A DNA stretch of 64,000 nucleotides from the NCBI RefSeq assembly GCF_016863195.1, contig NZ_BOOK01000055.1, forward strand, positions 1 through 64,000. Reading direction: 5' to 3'. The stretch's first letter is position 1. Each line of letters opens with the position of its first letter. A program made the position numbers and the translations under genes. The notes under the pieces were generated by a model. It saw nothing but the letters and a program-made list of their open reading frames with translations. It was not told the DNA's origin and made no database searches. This DNA is from Paraplanobispora takensis. GTDB taxonomy: Bacteria; Actinomycetota; Actinomycetes; Streptosporangiales; Streptosporangiaceae. Shown here piece after piece: positions 32,474 to 41,055 of this stretch.

Positions 32474-33385
32474 TCAACCTCGGGCCGCCGTACGGCGCCG
32501 CAGCACCATGCCGCCGACCGCCGCGCCCGCCACCATCAGCGTCCCGCTCAGAATGATCACCCGGGCGTCCGGCCCCGCGTCCCCGCCTCCGCCGGTGGCG
32601 GCCCCTCCGCCGGGGGTCCGCTCGATCTGGCGCGTCCTGGTGCTGCTGGCCGTCACCGTCTCGTAGACGGTGATCGTCGGCTTCACCGACGCCCTGGTGT
32701 TCGTCGGGGTCGGAGTCGGCGTCCCGGTGTTCGTGCTCGTGTTCGTCGGGGTCGGCGTCCCGGTGTTCGTGTTCGCGGTCGAGGGCTTCACGGTGATCAG
32801 CAGCGCCGCCGCAGAGGCCTCGGCCGAGGCGGTCGTGGCCACGGTGCAGGTGAGCAGCTCGCCCTCCGTGCCCGCGGGGGCGCCGGCCGTCGGCGCCAGG
32901 TAGAGCGTGAACCCGTCGGGCTGGATCCCGATGACGCCGGTCGCGGTCGGGGTCATCGTGATCAGCACGTTGGGCGGCTGGATCGTGGATCCGGCCGCGA
33001 TCGCCGAGGCGGTCCCCGTGGCCCCGACCGAACGCAGCTCCGAGGGGACGGGGCTGCCGGTGACCAGCACGTCGGCCTCGACGGCGATGCGCTCGCCGGA
33101 GGGGATCGCCGAGGCGGCGGTCATACCGGGTGAGGCCGAGGGGCCGATCTTCCAGGTCGCGACGATCGTCGAGCTGGGAGCCGGGTTGGCGGGACCGGTC
33201 AGGTCCATCTGGATCCGGTAGGCGGTCGTCGCGCCCGCGGAGGTGGCACAGTCATAGGTGACCGGCTTGGGCACCGCCACCAGAGAGGCGAGTGCCGGAA
33301 CGGCCCCGAAAAGCACGCCTGCCCCCACCACCGCGATGGCCGCCGTCTTGGCCATGACGCGTCCTCGCGTCTTGGGCTTCAGCAC
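32474..33385 (-). CDS. Cell-surface protein with atypical sorting tail, cassette A
   Basis: A 303-residue secreted protein. GTG at 33383-33385 (after GGAGAAGAGACC) starts a signal peptide (about residues 1-33, AIAVVGAGVLFGAVPALA). The main domain (about 34-205) is beta-rich, with YDCATSAGATTAYRIQMDL and WKIGPSASPGMTAASAIPSG. A Thr/Pro/Asn-rich stalk follows (about 206-250). The tail has P-G-G-G-A-A-T-G-G-G at about 258-267, a helix (VIILSGTLMVAGAAVGGMVL) and RRRTAARG. There is no LPXTG; the P-x-G-G-A-x-T-G-x-G motif is shared with the cassette B protein. Function unknown, probably wall- or membrane-anchored. Confidence 0.75.
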   Translation of the reverse strand: MLKPKTRGRVMAKTAAIAVVGAGVLFGAVPALASLVAVPKPVTYDCATSAGATTAYRIQMDLTGPANPAPSSTIVATWKIGPSASPGMTAASAIPSGERIAVEADVLVTGSPVPSELRSVGATGTASAIAAGSTIQPPNVLITMTPTATGVIGIQPDGFTLYLAPTAGAPAGTEGELLTCTVATTASAEASAAALLITVKPSTANTNTGTPTPTNTSTNTGTPTPTPTNTRASVKPTITVYETVTASSTRTRQIERTPGGGAATGGGGDAGPDARVIILSGTLMVAGAAVGGMVLRRRTAARG

Positions 33386-33725
33386 GGTCTCTTCTCCATT
33401 TCGGTGCGATTGACCGGCCTGGGTCACTACCCACGATTCCAGCCGATGGTCACGGTCCGCCCTAGATCCTATGAAGCCCCGGTAATAAGCGGGAGCCTCT
33501 CGGCAAAACGGGCATAAATTCTCTCACGTCCCAGGACGACCGTTTCTCCGGGTGGGGGACGGCCCCTCAGCGGCCACGACTGCGCGCATGCGACCCGGCG
33601 GAGGGCTCCCACTTTCCCAAAAAAGCGGGCGATACCCGGTAGCCCCGCGAAAAGCGGGGAAGGGCTGGTCTCGGTCCCCTCGCCCGTCCTGCCAGCCCGC
33701 CCTGCCGAAACCACTGTGAGGACTC
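33386..33725. other. Intergenic region between cassette A and the DoxX-like gene
   Basis: 340 bases with no convincing gene; it should hold the divergent promoters. A hairpin CCCCGC-GAAAA-GCGGGG (33643-33659) lies in the leader of the plus-strand gene. On the minus strand TAGGAT near 33460 is a possible -10 for cassette A. Confidence 0.5.
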
Positions 33726-34145
33726 ATGAGGTTCCTGGCCCGCCTGCACCAGATGCCGGCGCGGATCGCCGCCGGTTCGATCATTCTCAACTCCGGCCTG
33801 ACCAAGGCGTCCGCGGACAAGGAGACCGCGGCCCAGCTCCACGGGATGGCCTCGGGCGCCTATCCCTTCCTGAAGGACATGGACCCGCAGGACTTCACCC
33901 GGCTGCTGTCGAGGGCCGAGATCGCCCTCGGCGCCGCCCTGATGATCCCCCTGGTGCCCTCCGCACTCGCGGGCGCCGCGCTCACCGCCTTCTCCGGCGG
34001 CCTGATGGGCCTGTACCTGAAGACCCCGGGCATGCGCGAGGAGGGCAGCCTGCGCCCCACCCACCAGGGCCTGGGCGTCGCCAAGGACGTCTGGCTGCTG
34101 GGCATCGGCACCGGCCTGGTGCTGGAGGAGCTCTCCCGCGACTGA
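33726..34145 (+). CDS. Small DoxX-like membrane protein
   Basis: A 139-residue protein with ARLHQMPARIAAGSIILNSG at the start, a central amphipathic part (LKDMDPQDFTRLLSRAEIAL), and three to four hydrophobic helices (GAALMIPLVPSALAGAALTA, DVWLLGIGTGLVLEEL). This resembles DoxX/DoxD-family membrane proteins, but the match is loose and the charged PGMREEGSLRPTHQGLG loop is unusual. The ATG follows GAGGACTC. It lies between the two sortase cassettes on the opposite strand and is not clearly part of them. Confidence 0.6.
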   Translation: MRFLARLHQMPARIAAGSIILNSGLTKASADKETAAQLHGMASGAYPFLKDMDPQDFTRLLSRAEIALGAALMIPLVPSALAGAALTAFSGGLMGLYLKTPGMREEGSLRPTHQGLGVAKDVWLLGIGTGLVLEELSRD

Positions 34146-34186
34146 CCCCGACCGTCCCGGCCCCCGCCGCCGGCCGGGCGGGCGGG

Positions 34187-35041
34187 TCAGGCGCGGCGGG
34201 TGGCCGACAGGGTCGCGTAGACGATGATGTTGTCGGTGTAGTGGCGGGTCTTGGGGTTGTAGACGCCACCGCAGGTGATCAGGCGCAGGGTGGCCTCACC
34301 CGTGTTGCCGTAGACCCGCTTGGACGGGAACGCCGTCTTGCTCACCTGCTCGACCCCGTCGACGGTGAACTCCACGACGGCCCCGTCGGTGCGCGACACC
34401 TTGATCTTGTCTCCGCGCCTGATCTCGCGCAGGCGGCTGAAGACCCCCGCCTTACCGTTGGCGTTGACGTGGCCGAGGATGACCGAGGGACCCTGCTGGC
34501 CCGGGATGGGGCCGTGCCTGTACCAGCCCGCCAGCTGGGGCCTGCTCAGCGGAGGCGTCTGCACCCTGCCCTTGGCGTCGGTCCCGAGCGCCGTCAGCGT
34601 GGTCATCACGCCGATCTTCGGGATGGCCAGCTTCCTGGGGTTGGTGGCCTTGGCGGTCTTGAGCGGCGGCGGCGGCGTCACGACGGGCAGCGGGGGCGCC
34701 GCCGTGGGGGCGGCGGCGGTCAGCGGGACGTCCGGCCCGCCGGGCCCCACCTCGGCCGGCGGGACCACCGCGCTCACGTTCTGCGGCTGCCGGCCGGGGT
34801 CGACCGGCTGGACCTGCCCCGGCGCGTTCTCCTGCACGGCGGCCTGCGGGACCGGGGGTCCGTAGACCTCCTCGTCCGAGACAGGGCCGAGATAGGCCAG
34901 CAGCCCGGCCATCACCAGGGCCACCCCGCCGAGCGACCCGGCCACCAGCAACGCCGGCAGCATGAGGCTCCGCCTGGGCTTGGGCGGAGGCGTCTGCCCC
35001 TGGTAGGGGTCATGGCCGCCGTACGAAGGTCCTGGATGCAT
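34187..35041 (-). CDS. Class F sortase, cassette B
   Basis: A 284-residue paralogue of the 31522-32460 sortase. It has a short cytoplasmic N-terminus, a transmembrane helix (about residues 25-48, LMLPALLVAGSLGGVALVMA), a Pro/Val-rich spacer and a catalytic domain from about 135 (RKLAIPKIGVMTTLTALGTD). The catalytic Cys is in LRLITCGGVYNPKTRHYTDN and the His in VILGHVNANGKAGVFSR. It follows a surface protein gene by 27 bases, matching cassette A. The ATG is preceded by CAGGAGCCTCAGGA. It should attach or process the neighbouring surface protein. Confidence 0.9.
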   Translation of the reverse strand: MHPGPSYGGHDPYQGQTPPPKPRRSLMLPALLVAGSLGGVALVMAGLLAYLGPVSDEEVYGPPVPQAAVQENAPGQVQPVDPGRQPQNVSAVVPPAEVGPGGPDVPLTAAAPTAAPPLPVVTPPPPLKTAKATNPRKLAIPKIGVMTTLTALGTDAKGRVQTPPLSRPQLAGWYRHGPIPGQQGPSVILGHVNANGKAGVFSRLREIRRGDKIKVSRTDGAVVEFTVDGVEQVSKTAFPSKRVYGNTGEATLRLITCGGVYNPKTRHYTDNIIVYATLSATRRA

Positions 35042-35068
35042 TCCTGAGGCTCCTGCCTGTCCCGGTGC

Positions 35069-36493
35069 CTATCCCCGGCCGCCCGTGTGCGCCGACCTGC
35101 GCCGCTTGAGCGCCACTCCCCCGAGCACGCTGCCCAGGGCCATCGCCGACCCCGCGCCGACGAGCGCGAGGCCCGGGCGCTCCTGCTCGGGTCCCACACC
35201 GGTGTCCGCGCCGCCCTGCGGGATCACGGTGACCTGCGGGGTGGTGGGCGTCGCCCGGGTGGGCGTGACGACCGCGGTCACGGTGATGGTCGGCTTGGGG
35301 GTCGTCCCCGCCGCCGACGAGCTCGCGGAGGGCGAGGAGCTGCTCTTGTTGCTGCCGCTGGGCGAGGGGGAGCCGGACCCCGTCGGGCTCGACGTGCCGG
35401 TCGGGCTCGACGTGCCGGTCGGGCTCGACGTGCCCGTCGGGGACGCGGTGGTCGTGTTCGTCGGGGTCGCGGTGGGGGCGTCGGAGATGGTGACGTCCAC
35501 CGAGACCGGCGCGCTGATCAGCACGCAGGTGGCCCGGTACTGCGGCGGCGGGCTCGGCAGCTCCTCGGTGATCACCCGGAAGGCGTCGAGCTGCGTCCAC
35601 TTGTCGTCGGTGCCGTCATCGAAGATCTCGATGGTGTGCTTGCCGTAGTCGAGGCCGCGGAAGCTCCACAGCGTCTGCCCGCCCTCGGTGGAGGAGTTCG
35701 TCGGGTCGCCGTTGGGCTCCTTGGAGGCGTCGATGTAGGACGGCGTGGCCACCTGGCCGTCGATCTTGAAGAAGACCCGGCCCGCGTCCTTGTCCCGCCG
35801 GGCGACGTACTCGATCCCGGTGCCGGTGAAATCGAAGGAGGCGCTGGCCCCGGGGGTGTTCGTCCGGTGGAGGTCGTGGTGGTGGTCGTTGGCGTTCGGC
35901 GGCTGGTCGTTCAGGTCGTACCAGTTGCCGGGGAACGGGAAGTACTTCACCCGGGAGTCGTCGTCGTTGACCATGACCTCGCCCTCCGGCGGGGTGAAGT
36001 CCACGTACAGCCTCTGGGGAGTGATCTTGACCTTCGCCGCCCGGTCGGTGTGCGCGGAGTCGGAGATCGACGGAGGGAGTTCCAGTACGGTGCCCGGCTG
36101 CAGCGGCCCGGCCTGCGTGAGGCTCCCGGTCGGCTGGAGCACGCCGACCCAGCCCCCGGACAGCTGCAGGTTCCCGATGACCGAGACCTTGCCCTGGGCG
36201 GCGAAGTAGTCCGGCGAGCCGAACCGGGAGGTGCCCGGCTTGTAGCCGATCGTCCAGCCGATGCTGAGGGGCTGCCCCACCGAGAGCGTGGTGGGGATCG
36301 ACACCGTGGTCCGCAGGTCCACCGAGCCGTTGCGCGCGATGCCCTCGGCACCGCTGGTGCACCGGTAGTCCACGACCAACTCGGCGTTGTTGGCGGCGGC
36401 CGTACCGGACGACAGCACGACGAACGCGCCACTCAACAGACCCAGGGTCGAAACCGCGACAGCCGCACGGAGCCCTGCTCCCAACCGCACCAC
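35069..36493 (-). CDS. Cell-surface protein with carbohydrate-binding-like domain, cassette B
   Basis: A 474-residue secreted protein. It has a signal peptide (about residues 1-34), a beta-rich N-terminal domain (about 35-175, AELVVDYRCTSGAEGIARNG), a galactose-binding-like domain (about 205-310: ASFDFTGTGIEYVARRDKDA, VFFKIDGQVATPSYI, LDYGKHTIEIFDDGTD), and a Ser/Thr/Pro stalk with S-P-T-G-T-S repeats (about 345-395). The tail shows V-I-P-Q-G-G-A-D-T-G-V-G (about 424-435), a helix (LALVGAGSAMALGSVLGGVA) and KRRRSAHTGGRG. It begins with GTG at 36491-36493 after GGAG. The tail motif matches cassette A, suggesting recognition by class F sortases. Confidence 0.78.
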   Translation of the reverse strand: MVRLGAGLRAAVAVSTLGLLSGAFVVLSSGTAAANNAELVVDYRCTSGAEGIARNGSVDLRTTVSIPTTLSVGQPLSIGWTIGYKPGTSRFGSPDYFAAQGKVSVIGNLQLSGGWVGVLQPTGSLTQAGPLQPGTVLELPPSISDSAHTDRAAKVKITPQRLYVDFTPPEGEVMVNDDDSRVKYFPFPGNWYDLNDQPPNANDHHHDLHRTNTPGASASFDFTGTGIEYVARRDKDAGRVFFKIDGQVATPSYIDASKEPNGDPTNSSTEGGQTLWSFRGLDYGKHTIEIFDDGTDDKWTQLDAFRVITEELPSPPPQYRATCVLISAPVSVDVTISDAPTATPTNTTTASPTGTSSPTGTSSPTGTSSPTGSGSPSPSGSNKSSSSPSASSSAAGTTPKPTITVTAVVTPTRATPTTPQVTVIPQGGADTGVGPEQERPGLALVGAGSAMALGSVLGGVALKRRRSAHTGGRG

Positions 36494-36680
36494 TGGAAAC
36501 TCCGCTCACCAGCACCGAGAGACAAAACTGGTCATTCCATCACAACCAGGTCGGATCGTAGTGGTCCTCGGTCCTGCTCCGCATGGAGACGGCGGAGCTC
36601 GCAGGGCACTGTCATGGAGTTGTGATCTCGGCACGATCCAAAGCCTCCACGGAAACCGCCGGGCGCCTGTACCTCCAGGT

Positions 36681-36699
36681 AACAGAATCGTATTCTGTT
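36681..36699. promoter_or_regulatory. Palindromic operator before the acyl-CoA dehydrogenase gene
   Basis: AACAGAATCGTATTCTGTT has two perfect 8-bp arms with a 3-base centre. It covers the TATTCT -10-like element (36691-36696), so binding would block transcription. The size is typical for TetR-type regulators. Confidence 0.65.
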
Positions 36700-36724
36700 C
36701 GCGAGACCGAGTAGGAGGCAGTCA

Positions 36725-37870
36725 ATGCAGCGAGACCTCTTCGACGAGGAGCACGACCTCTTCCGGGAGACCGTGCGCGAGTTCCTGGCCCGGGAGGTCG
36801 CACCCCACCACGAACAGTGGGAGAAGGACGGCATCGTCCCCCGCGAGGTGTGGAAGAAGGCCGGCGAGATCGGGATGTTCGGCTTCGGGGTGCCGGAGGA
36901 GTTCGGCGGCGCGGGGATCACCGACTTCCGCTACAACGCCGTCATCGTCGAGGAGATCATCCGGATCGGGGCGTCCGGGCTCGGCTTCTCTCTGCACAAC
37001 GACGTCATGGCGCCGTACTTCGTCGACACGACGGACGACGAGCAGAAGGCCCGCTGGCTGCCCGGGTTCGCGAGCGGCGAGCTGATCACGGCGGTCGCGA
37101 TGACCGAGCCGGGGGCGGGCAGCGACCTGCAGGGGGTGCGGACCACCGCCCGGCGGGAGGGCGACCACTACGTCCTCAACGGCCAGAAGACCTTCATCAC
37201 CAACGGCATCAACTCCGACCTGGTCGTGGTCGTGGCCAAGACCAACCCGGAGGAGGGCGCCCGGGGCATCTCCCTGCTGGTCGTGGAGCGCGGCGCGGAG
37301 GGCTTCACCCGGGGCCGCAACCTCGAGAAGATCGGCATGAAGGCCCAGGACACCGCCGAGCTGTTCTTCGAGGACGTGCGGGTCCCGGCCGCCAACCTGC
37401 TCGGCGGGCAGGAGGGCCAGGGCTTCTTCCAGCTCATGACCAACCTGCCGCAGGAGCGCCTGTCGATCGCCGTGGCGGCCGTGGCCGCCGCCGAGACCGT
37501 CCTGGCGACGACCATCGAGTACTGCAAGAGCCGCAAGGCCTTCGGACGGAACATCGGCACCTTCCAGAACACCCGGTTCGTCCTGGCCGAGCTGGACACC
37601 GAGGTCGAGATCGCCCGGCACTATGTGGACAAGTGCATCCGCGCCCTGAACGCCGGGCAGCTCAGCGTCGTGGACGCCGCCAAGGCCAAGTGGTGGACCA
37701 CCGAGCTGCAGACCAAGGTCATCGACCGCTGCCTCCAGCTCCACGGCGGCTACGGCTACATGATGGAGTACCCCGTCGCCAAGGCCTGGATCGACAGCCG
37801 GGTGCAGACCATCTACGGCGGCACCACCGAGATCATGAAGGAGATCATCGGCCGGTCCTTCGGTTTCTGA
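36725..37870 (+). CDS. Acyl-CoA dehydrogenase
   Basis: A 381-residue FAD enzyme of standard length, oxidising acyl-CoA to enoyl-CoA in beta-oxidation or branched-chain catabolism. It has FGFGVPEEFGGAGITDFR, the AVAMTEPGAGSDLQGVRTTA flavin segment, VLNGQKTFITNG, CLQLHGGYGYMMEYPVAKAW and QTIYGGTTEIMKEIIGRSF at the end. The catalytic base of the short/medium-chain class would lie in YGGTTEIM. The ATG follows AGGAGGCAGTCA. It is monocistronic, controlled by the palindrome just upstream. The chain-length range cannot be read. Confidence 0.93.
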   Translation: MQRDLFDEEHDLFRETVREFLAREVAPHHEQWEKDGIVPREVWKKAGEIGMFGFGVPEEFGGAGITDFRYNAVIVEEIIRIGASGLGFSLHNDVMAPYFVDTTDDEQKARWLPGFASGELITAVAMTEPGAGSDLQGVRTTARREGDHYVLNGQKTFITNGINSDLVVVVAKTNPEEGARGISLLVVERGAEGFTRGRNLEKIGMKAQDTAELFFEDVRVPAANLLGGQEGQGFFQLMTNLPQERLSIAVAAVAAAETVLATTIEYCKSRKAFGRNIGTFQNTRFVLAELDTEVEIARHYVDKCIRALNAGQLSVVDAAKAKWWTTELQTKVIDRCLQLHGGYGYMMEYPVAKAWIDSRVQTIYGGTTEIMKEIIGRSFGF

Positions 37871-37978
37871 GGGGTTCGCGACGGCTCGCACGGGGTTCGC
37901 GAGGGCTCACGCGCAGGTCGGTGAGACCGGCCGGAGATTTCGGCTCATGGCGGGCCCTCGCCGCCCGATAAGACCGCC

Positions 37979-39316
37979 GTGAAACTCAGACGTCCGTGGG
38001 CGGCCTCTCCCCCGGCGGGGGCCGTCGCCCTCCTGGTCGCCCTGCTCGCCTTCATGGCCCTGCGCGGGGCCTCCACCGCCGCGTCCGTTCTGACCGTGGT
38101 CACGGCGGTGCTCCTGGCCGGGGCGGTGGCGGCCCTGGTCCGCCACGAGGTCCGGCGGCGGGTCGGACCGCTGCGCCGTACCGCCGAGGCCGTCGTCTCC
38201 GGTGACCGCGGCCTGCGGATCCGATCCGGCGACCGCGGCGAGATCGGCGCGCTGGGCCGGGCCTTCGACGCCGTGCTCGACATGATGGCCGAGCAGGCGG
38301 CGGAGCTGGAGCGCGCCGAGAACACGCGGGAGGAGCACCTGCGCACCGCGTACGCCGAGCGTCAGCTCAACGAGCGGCAGGCCAGGCGGCGCGCCCAGGA
38401 GATGATCGACGCCAACGTCTCGACCATCATGGACGAGCTCCGCGTGGTGACGGACAAGACCGACGAACTGCGCGGTACGGCGGGCACCATCGACGAGCGG
38501 GTCGGCGTGACCGACGTCGTCACCCAGCGCGTCGTCGACCAGGTGCGCCGGGCCAACGCCACCATCGAGCAGCTCGAAGAGAGCCTGCGCAGGGTCGAGG
38601 GGATCGCCCACATCATCTCGGGCGTGGCCACCCAGACCCACCTGCTGGCGCTCAACGCCACGATCGAGGCCGTCCGCGCGGGCGAGGCCGGCAAGGGGTT
38701 CAGCGTCGTGGCCAACGAGGTCAAGGAGCTGGCCACGGCGACGACCCACTCGACCGACGAGATCACCGCCATCATCCGGTCGCTGGAGGAGAACGCCGGC
38801 GCGATGACCGGCACGCTCACCGAGATGACCGGCGACGTCAACGACCTCGACGAGGCCGCCGCCCAGGTCGGCGTCATCACCCGGCAGCAGAACTCCAGCG
38901 TCGACCTGCTCAAGGAGTATCTCGACCGGGCGATCCACCGGATCTCCACCATGACGGACCTGACCGAGCAGCTGGAGCGGCGCGGCTCCCCGCGTGCGGC
39001 GGTCGACGGCGTCGCCCGGATCCGCTCGGCCGATCGCACCTGCACCGCCCGGCTGCTCGACCTGAGCGCGTCCGGGGCCCACTGCGCCGCCGAACGGGAC
39101 GTCCCGCTCAGCGAGGGCGCCCTCGTCGAGATCGACATCCCGCTGAAGGGCGAGAGCGCGCTGACGCTGGGCGCCGAGGTCGTCCACCGCCGGGTGACCG
39201 ACGGCGGCACCGAGATCGGCCTGCGCTTCACCGACGTCCCGCCCGCCGCGGTGGGCCGCATCCACCGGTACGTCATGGCGGCGCTCATCGAGGGGAACGG
39301 GCCGGACGCACCCTAG
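37979..39316 (+). CDS. Methyl-accepting chemotaxis protein with C-terminal PilZ domain
   Basis: A 445-residue fusion. Residues 14-56 hold two membrane helices with almost no outside loop, followed by HAMP (about 56-110). The MCP signalling domain (about 130-330) has the conserved tip [21 protein letters not shown] PilZ domain (about 333-435) carries both c-di-GMP motifs: RGSPR (335-339, RxxxR) and DLSASG (361-366, DxSxxG). It may therefore respond to c-di-GMP rather than to an outside ligand. The start is GTG at 37979, with no ribosome-binding site; GATAAG six bases before suggests leaderless transcription. No che genes are in the window. The stop overlaps the convergent lipoprotein gene by four bases. 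Confidence 0.85.
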   Translation: MKLRRPWAASPPAGAVALLVALLAFMALRGASTAASVLTVVTAVLLAGAVAALVRHEVRRRVGPLRRTAEAVVSGDRGLRIRSGDRGEIGALGRAFDAVLDMMAEQAAELERAENTREEHLRTAYAERQLNERQARRRAQEMIDANVSTIMDELRVVTDKTDELRGTAGTIDERVGVTDVVTQRVVDQVRRANATIEQLEESLRRVEGIAHIISGVATQTHLLALNATIEAVRAGEAGKGFSVVANEVKELATATTHSTDEITAIIRSLEENAGAMTGTLTEMTGDVNDLDEAAAQVGVITRQQNSSVDLLKEYLDRAIHRISTMTDLTEQLERRGSPRAAVDGVARIRSADRTCTARLLDLSASGAHCAAERDVPLSEGALVEIDIPLKGESALTLGAEVVHRRVTDGGTEIGLRFTDVPPAAVGRIHRYVMAALIEGNGPDAP

Positions 39317-39813
39317 TTCCTGACGATCTCCTCGACCTGCGTGACGAGCCCGTCCTTGACGGTGACCTCGGCGTAGAGGGCGACGTCCGCCTTCAGCGCC
39401 TTCTTCAGCTGGGCGACGCTGCACTTGTGCGGGATCTCGCCCTTGTCGCAGATCCCGCCCTGCACGTCGAGGACCACCGTGAAGGGCGTCAGCTCGCCCT
39501 CGACCGCCTCGCCGTCGTCCGGCTCCACCCTGATCCGCTCCCCGCCGACGAAGGTCACCTGTCCCACCGGGTCGGCGTACAACCCCCGGCCCGCGGGAGT
39601 GCCGCTCAGGCTCGGCGACGCGGAGGCGGTGAGCGTGGGTGTGGGAGCGGGGTCAGTGCCGGCCGAGAGGGCCGGTGAGGCCGGTGCCGGCCCGGAGGCG
39701 GACGGCGCGGCCGGGGCGGCCGGGGGGTCGGCCTCCGAGCAGCCGGAGAGCACCAGGGCGAGGGCGAGGGCGGCCGCCGGCACGAGGCCGCCGGTCTTCG
39801 ACGTTCCGTTCAC
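39313..39813 (-). CDS. Secreted lipoprotein, DUF-like
   Basis: A 166-residue lipoprotein. GTG at 39811-39813 (after GGGTGGGGCCCC) gives [20 protein letters not shown] ending in the lipobox LSGC, with Cys about residue 25; a further upstream GTG at 39831 would add six residues. A Pro/Ala/Ser-rich linker (about 28-75) precedes a small domain with [38 protein letters not shown] and [20 protein letters not shown]. The two cysteines in [13 protein letters not shown] may form a disulfide. No family is recognised. Confidence 0.7.
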   Translation of the reverse strand: MNGTSKTGGLVPAAALALALVLSGCSEADPPAAPAAPSASGPAPASPALSAGTDPAPTPTLTASASPSLSGTPAGRGLYADPVGQVTFVGGERIRVEPDDGEAVEGELTPFTVVLDVQGGICDKGEIPHKCSVAQLKKALKADVALYAEVTVKDGLVTQVEEIVRN

Positions 39814-39946
39814 GGGGCCCCACCCTGCCACGGATCCGCGGGACCGCGTCCCACCGCGAGTTCACGGTGCGGGCGGGAGCGGTCCCGCCCGCATCGCGGC
39901 CCGACGGCGCATACTGGTCAGCGAAGGCTCCCCCGAGGCGGTGACG

Positions 39947-40108
39947 ATGGACAGCGGACTGATCCTGCTGGTGTTCCTGGCGTTCCTGTTCGCCTGGGGG
40001 CTGAACCGGGTGCGCCGGGCGCTGCGGTTCGGCCCGGTCGCCTACGCGGGCGTGATGATCGTGTTCATCATCGTGATGCTCGCCGTCTGGGGACAGACCA
40101 TGCGCTGA
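39947..40108 (+). CDS. Small two-helix membrane protein
   Basis: A 53-residue protein, MDSGLILLVFLAFLFAWGLN, with helices at about 4-18 and 31-50 (AYAGVMIVFIIVMLAVWGQT) joined by a basic loop (RVRRALRFGP). The ATG follows GAGGCGGTGACG. CATACT at 39910-39915 is a -10 candidate. Function is unknown; codon use and the ribosome-binding site support a real gene. Confidence 0.65.
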   Translation: MDSGLILLVFLAFLFAWGLNRVRRALRFGPVAYAGVMIVFIIVMLAVWGQTMR

Positions 40109-40133
40109 CCCGCCCCCGCGGCCGGGAGGCGCC

Positions 40134-40910
40134 TCACACCGCCGACGACTCCAGCAGCACCCTGGCGATCAGCTCCGGGTCGTCGCTCATCGGCACGTGC
40201 CCGCAGCCCTTGAGCAGCTTCACCCGCTGCCCCGACCACTTGGCGGCCCGTACGGCCTGGCGCCGCAGCAGCAGCCGGTCGTGCTCGCCCCAGGCGATCG
40301 TGATCGGCGTCTTCGGCGGGGCCGGCGGCATCAGCCAGCTGAACGACTCAAGCGTCTCGTCGAAGCCCACGGCGTTGCGCAGGGCCTCCGAGGAGGCCAG
40401 GAGCGCCTCGTCGGAGAGCCTGCTCGGGTGGGCGACCATCAGGCCCACCGACACCGCCTTGGCGACCGGGTTGCGCATCAGGTCCCCGGCCCGCTCGGGC
40501 GGGAGGTTCAGCGCCGCCATCCGGGTCATCCCGAGCACGGACTGGGCGTAGCGGAGCTCTCCCCTGGTCCAGAAGCCCGCCGGGGAGAGTGCGGTGGCCG
40601 TGCGGACCACACCCCTGGAGGCGAGCTCCAGGGCCACGTACCCGCCCAGGGAGTTCCCCGCCACGTGGGGCTCGCGGACGCCGAGCATCCCGCAGAACGA
40701 CTCGATCGAGTCGGCGAGCGTCTCGGCCGTGTACGGCTGGCCGATGGCCAGCGGCGGAGAGACGCCGAACCCCGGGAAGTCCACGGCGATCACGTCGCGC
40801 TCGGCGGAGAGACGGTCGAGCACCGGCAGCCACGCCTGCCAGTGGTGCCCGATGCCGTGCAGCAAGATCAGGGGCGGTCCAGCCCCACGCCGTTCGAAGG
40901 CCAGCTCCAT
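40134..40910 (-). CDS. Alpha/beta hydrolase
   Basis: A 258-residue alpha/beta-fold hydrolase. It has LILLHGIGHHWQAWLPVLDR (oxyanion region), VIAVDFPGFGVSPPL, the nucleophile motif GNSLGG, the acid in AWGEHDRLL and the histidine in LKGCGHVPM. The ATG at 40908-40910 (MELAFERRGAGPPLILL) is chosen; the frame is open upstream but without family similarity. Substrate unknown. It lies 26 bases after the convergent small membrane protein gene. Confidence 0.88.
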   Translation of the reverse strand: MELAFERRGAGPPLILLHGIGHHWQAWLPVLDRLSAERDVIAVDFPGFGVSPPLAIGQPYTAETLADSIESFCGMLGVREPHVAGNSLGGYVALELASRGVVRTATALSPAGFWTRGELRYAQSVLGMTRMAALNLPPERAGDLMRNPVAKAVSVGLMVAHPSRLSDEALLASSEALRNAVGFDETLESFSWLMPPAPPKTPITIAWGEHDRLLLRRQAVRAAKWSGQRVKLLKGCGHVPMSDDPELIARVLLESSAV

Positions 40911-41055
40911 GTATCCACTCAAGCATCGATCGGCACCTGAGCCTAGGGGGGCTTTGCGGGTCACCCGCCGCACACGGGCGCCGTCCCGGCCCGCACACCG
41001 CACCGCCGTACCGGCGCCGTGACCGGAAAGCGGGCCCGGCGGAAGGGAGAGGGGG

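Noticed and set aside
33428-33725. c-di-GMP or c-di-AMP riboswitch before the DoxX-like gene or cassette A
   Set aside because: Only a simple CCCCGC/GCGGGG hairpin and some GGTA-like pieces are present; the conserved cores of those riboswitches were not found by eye.
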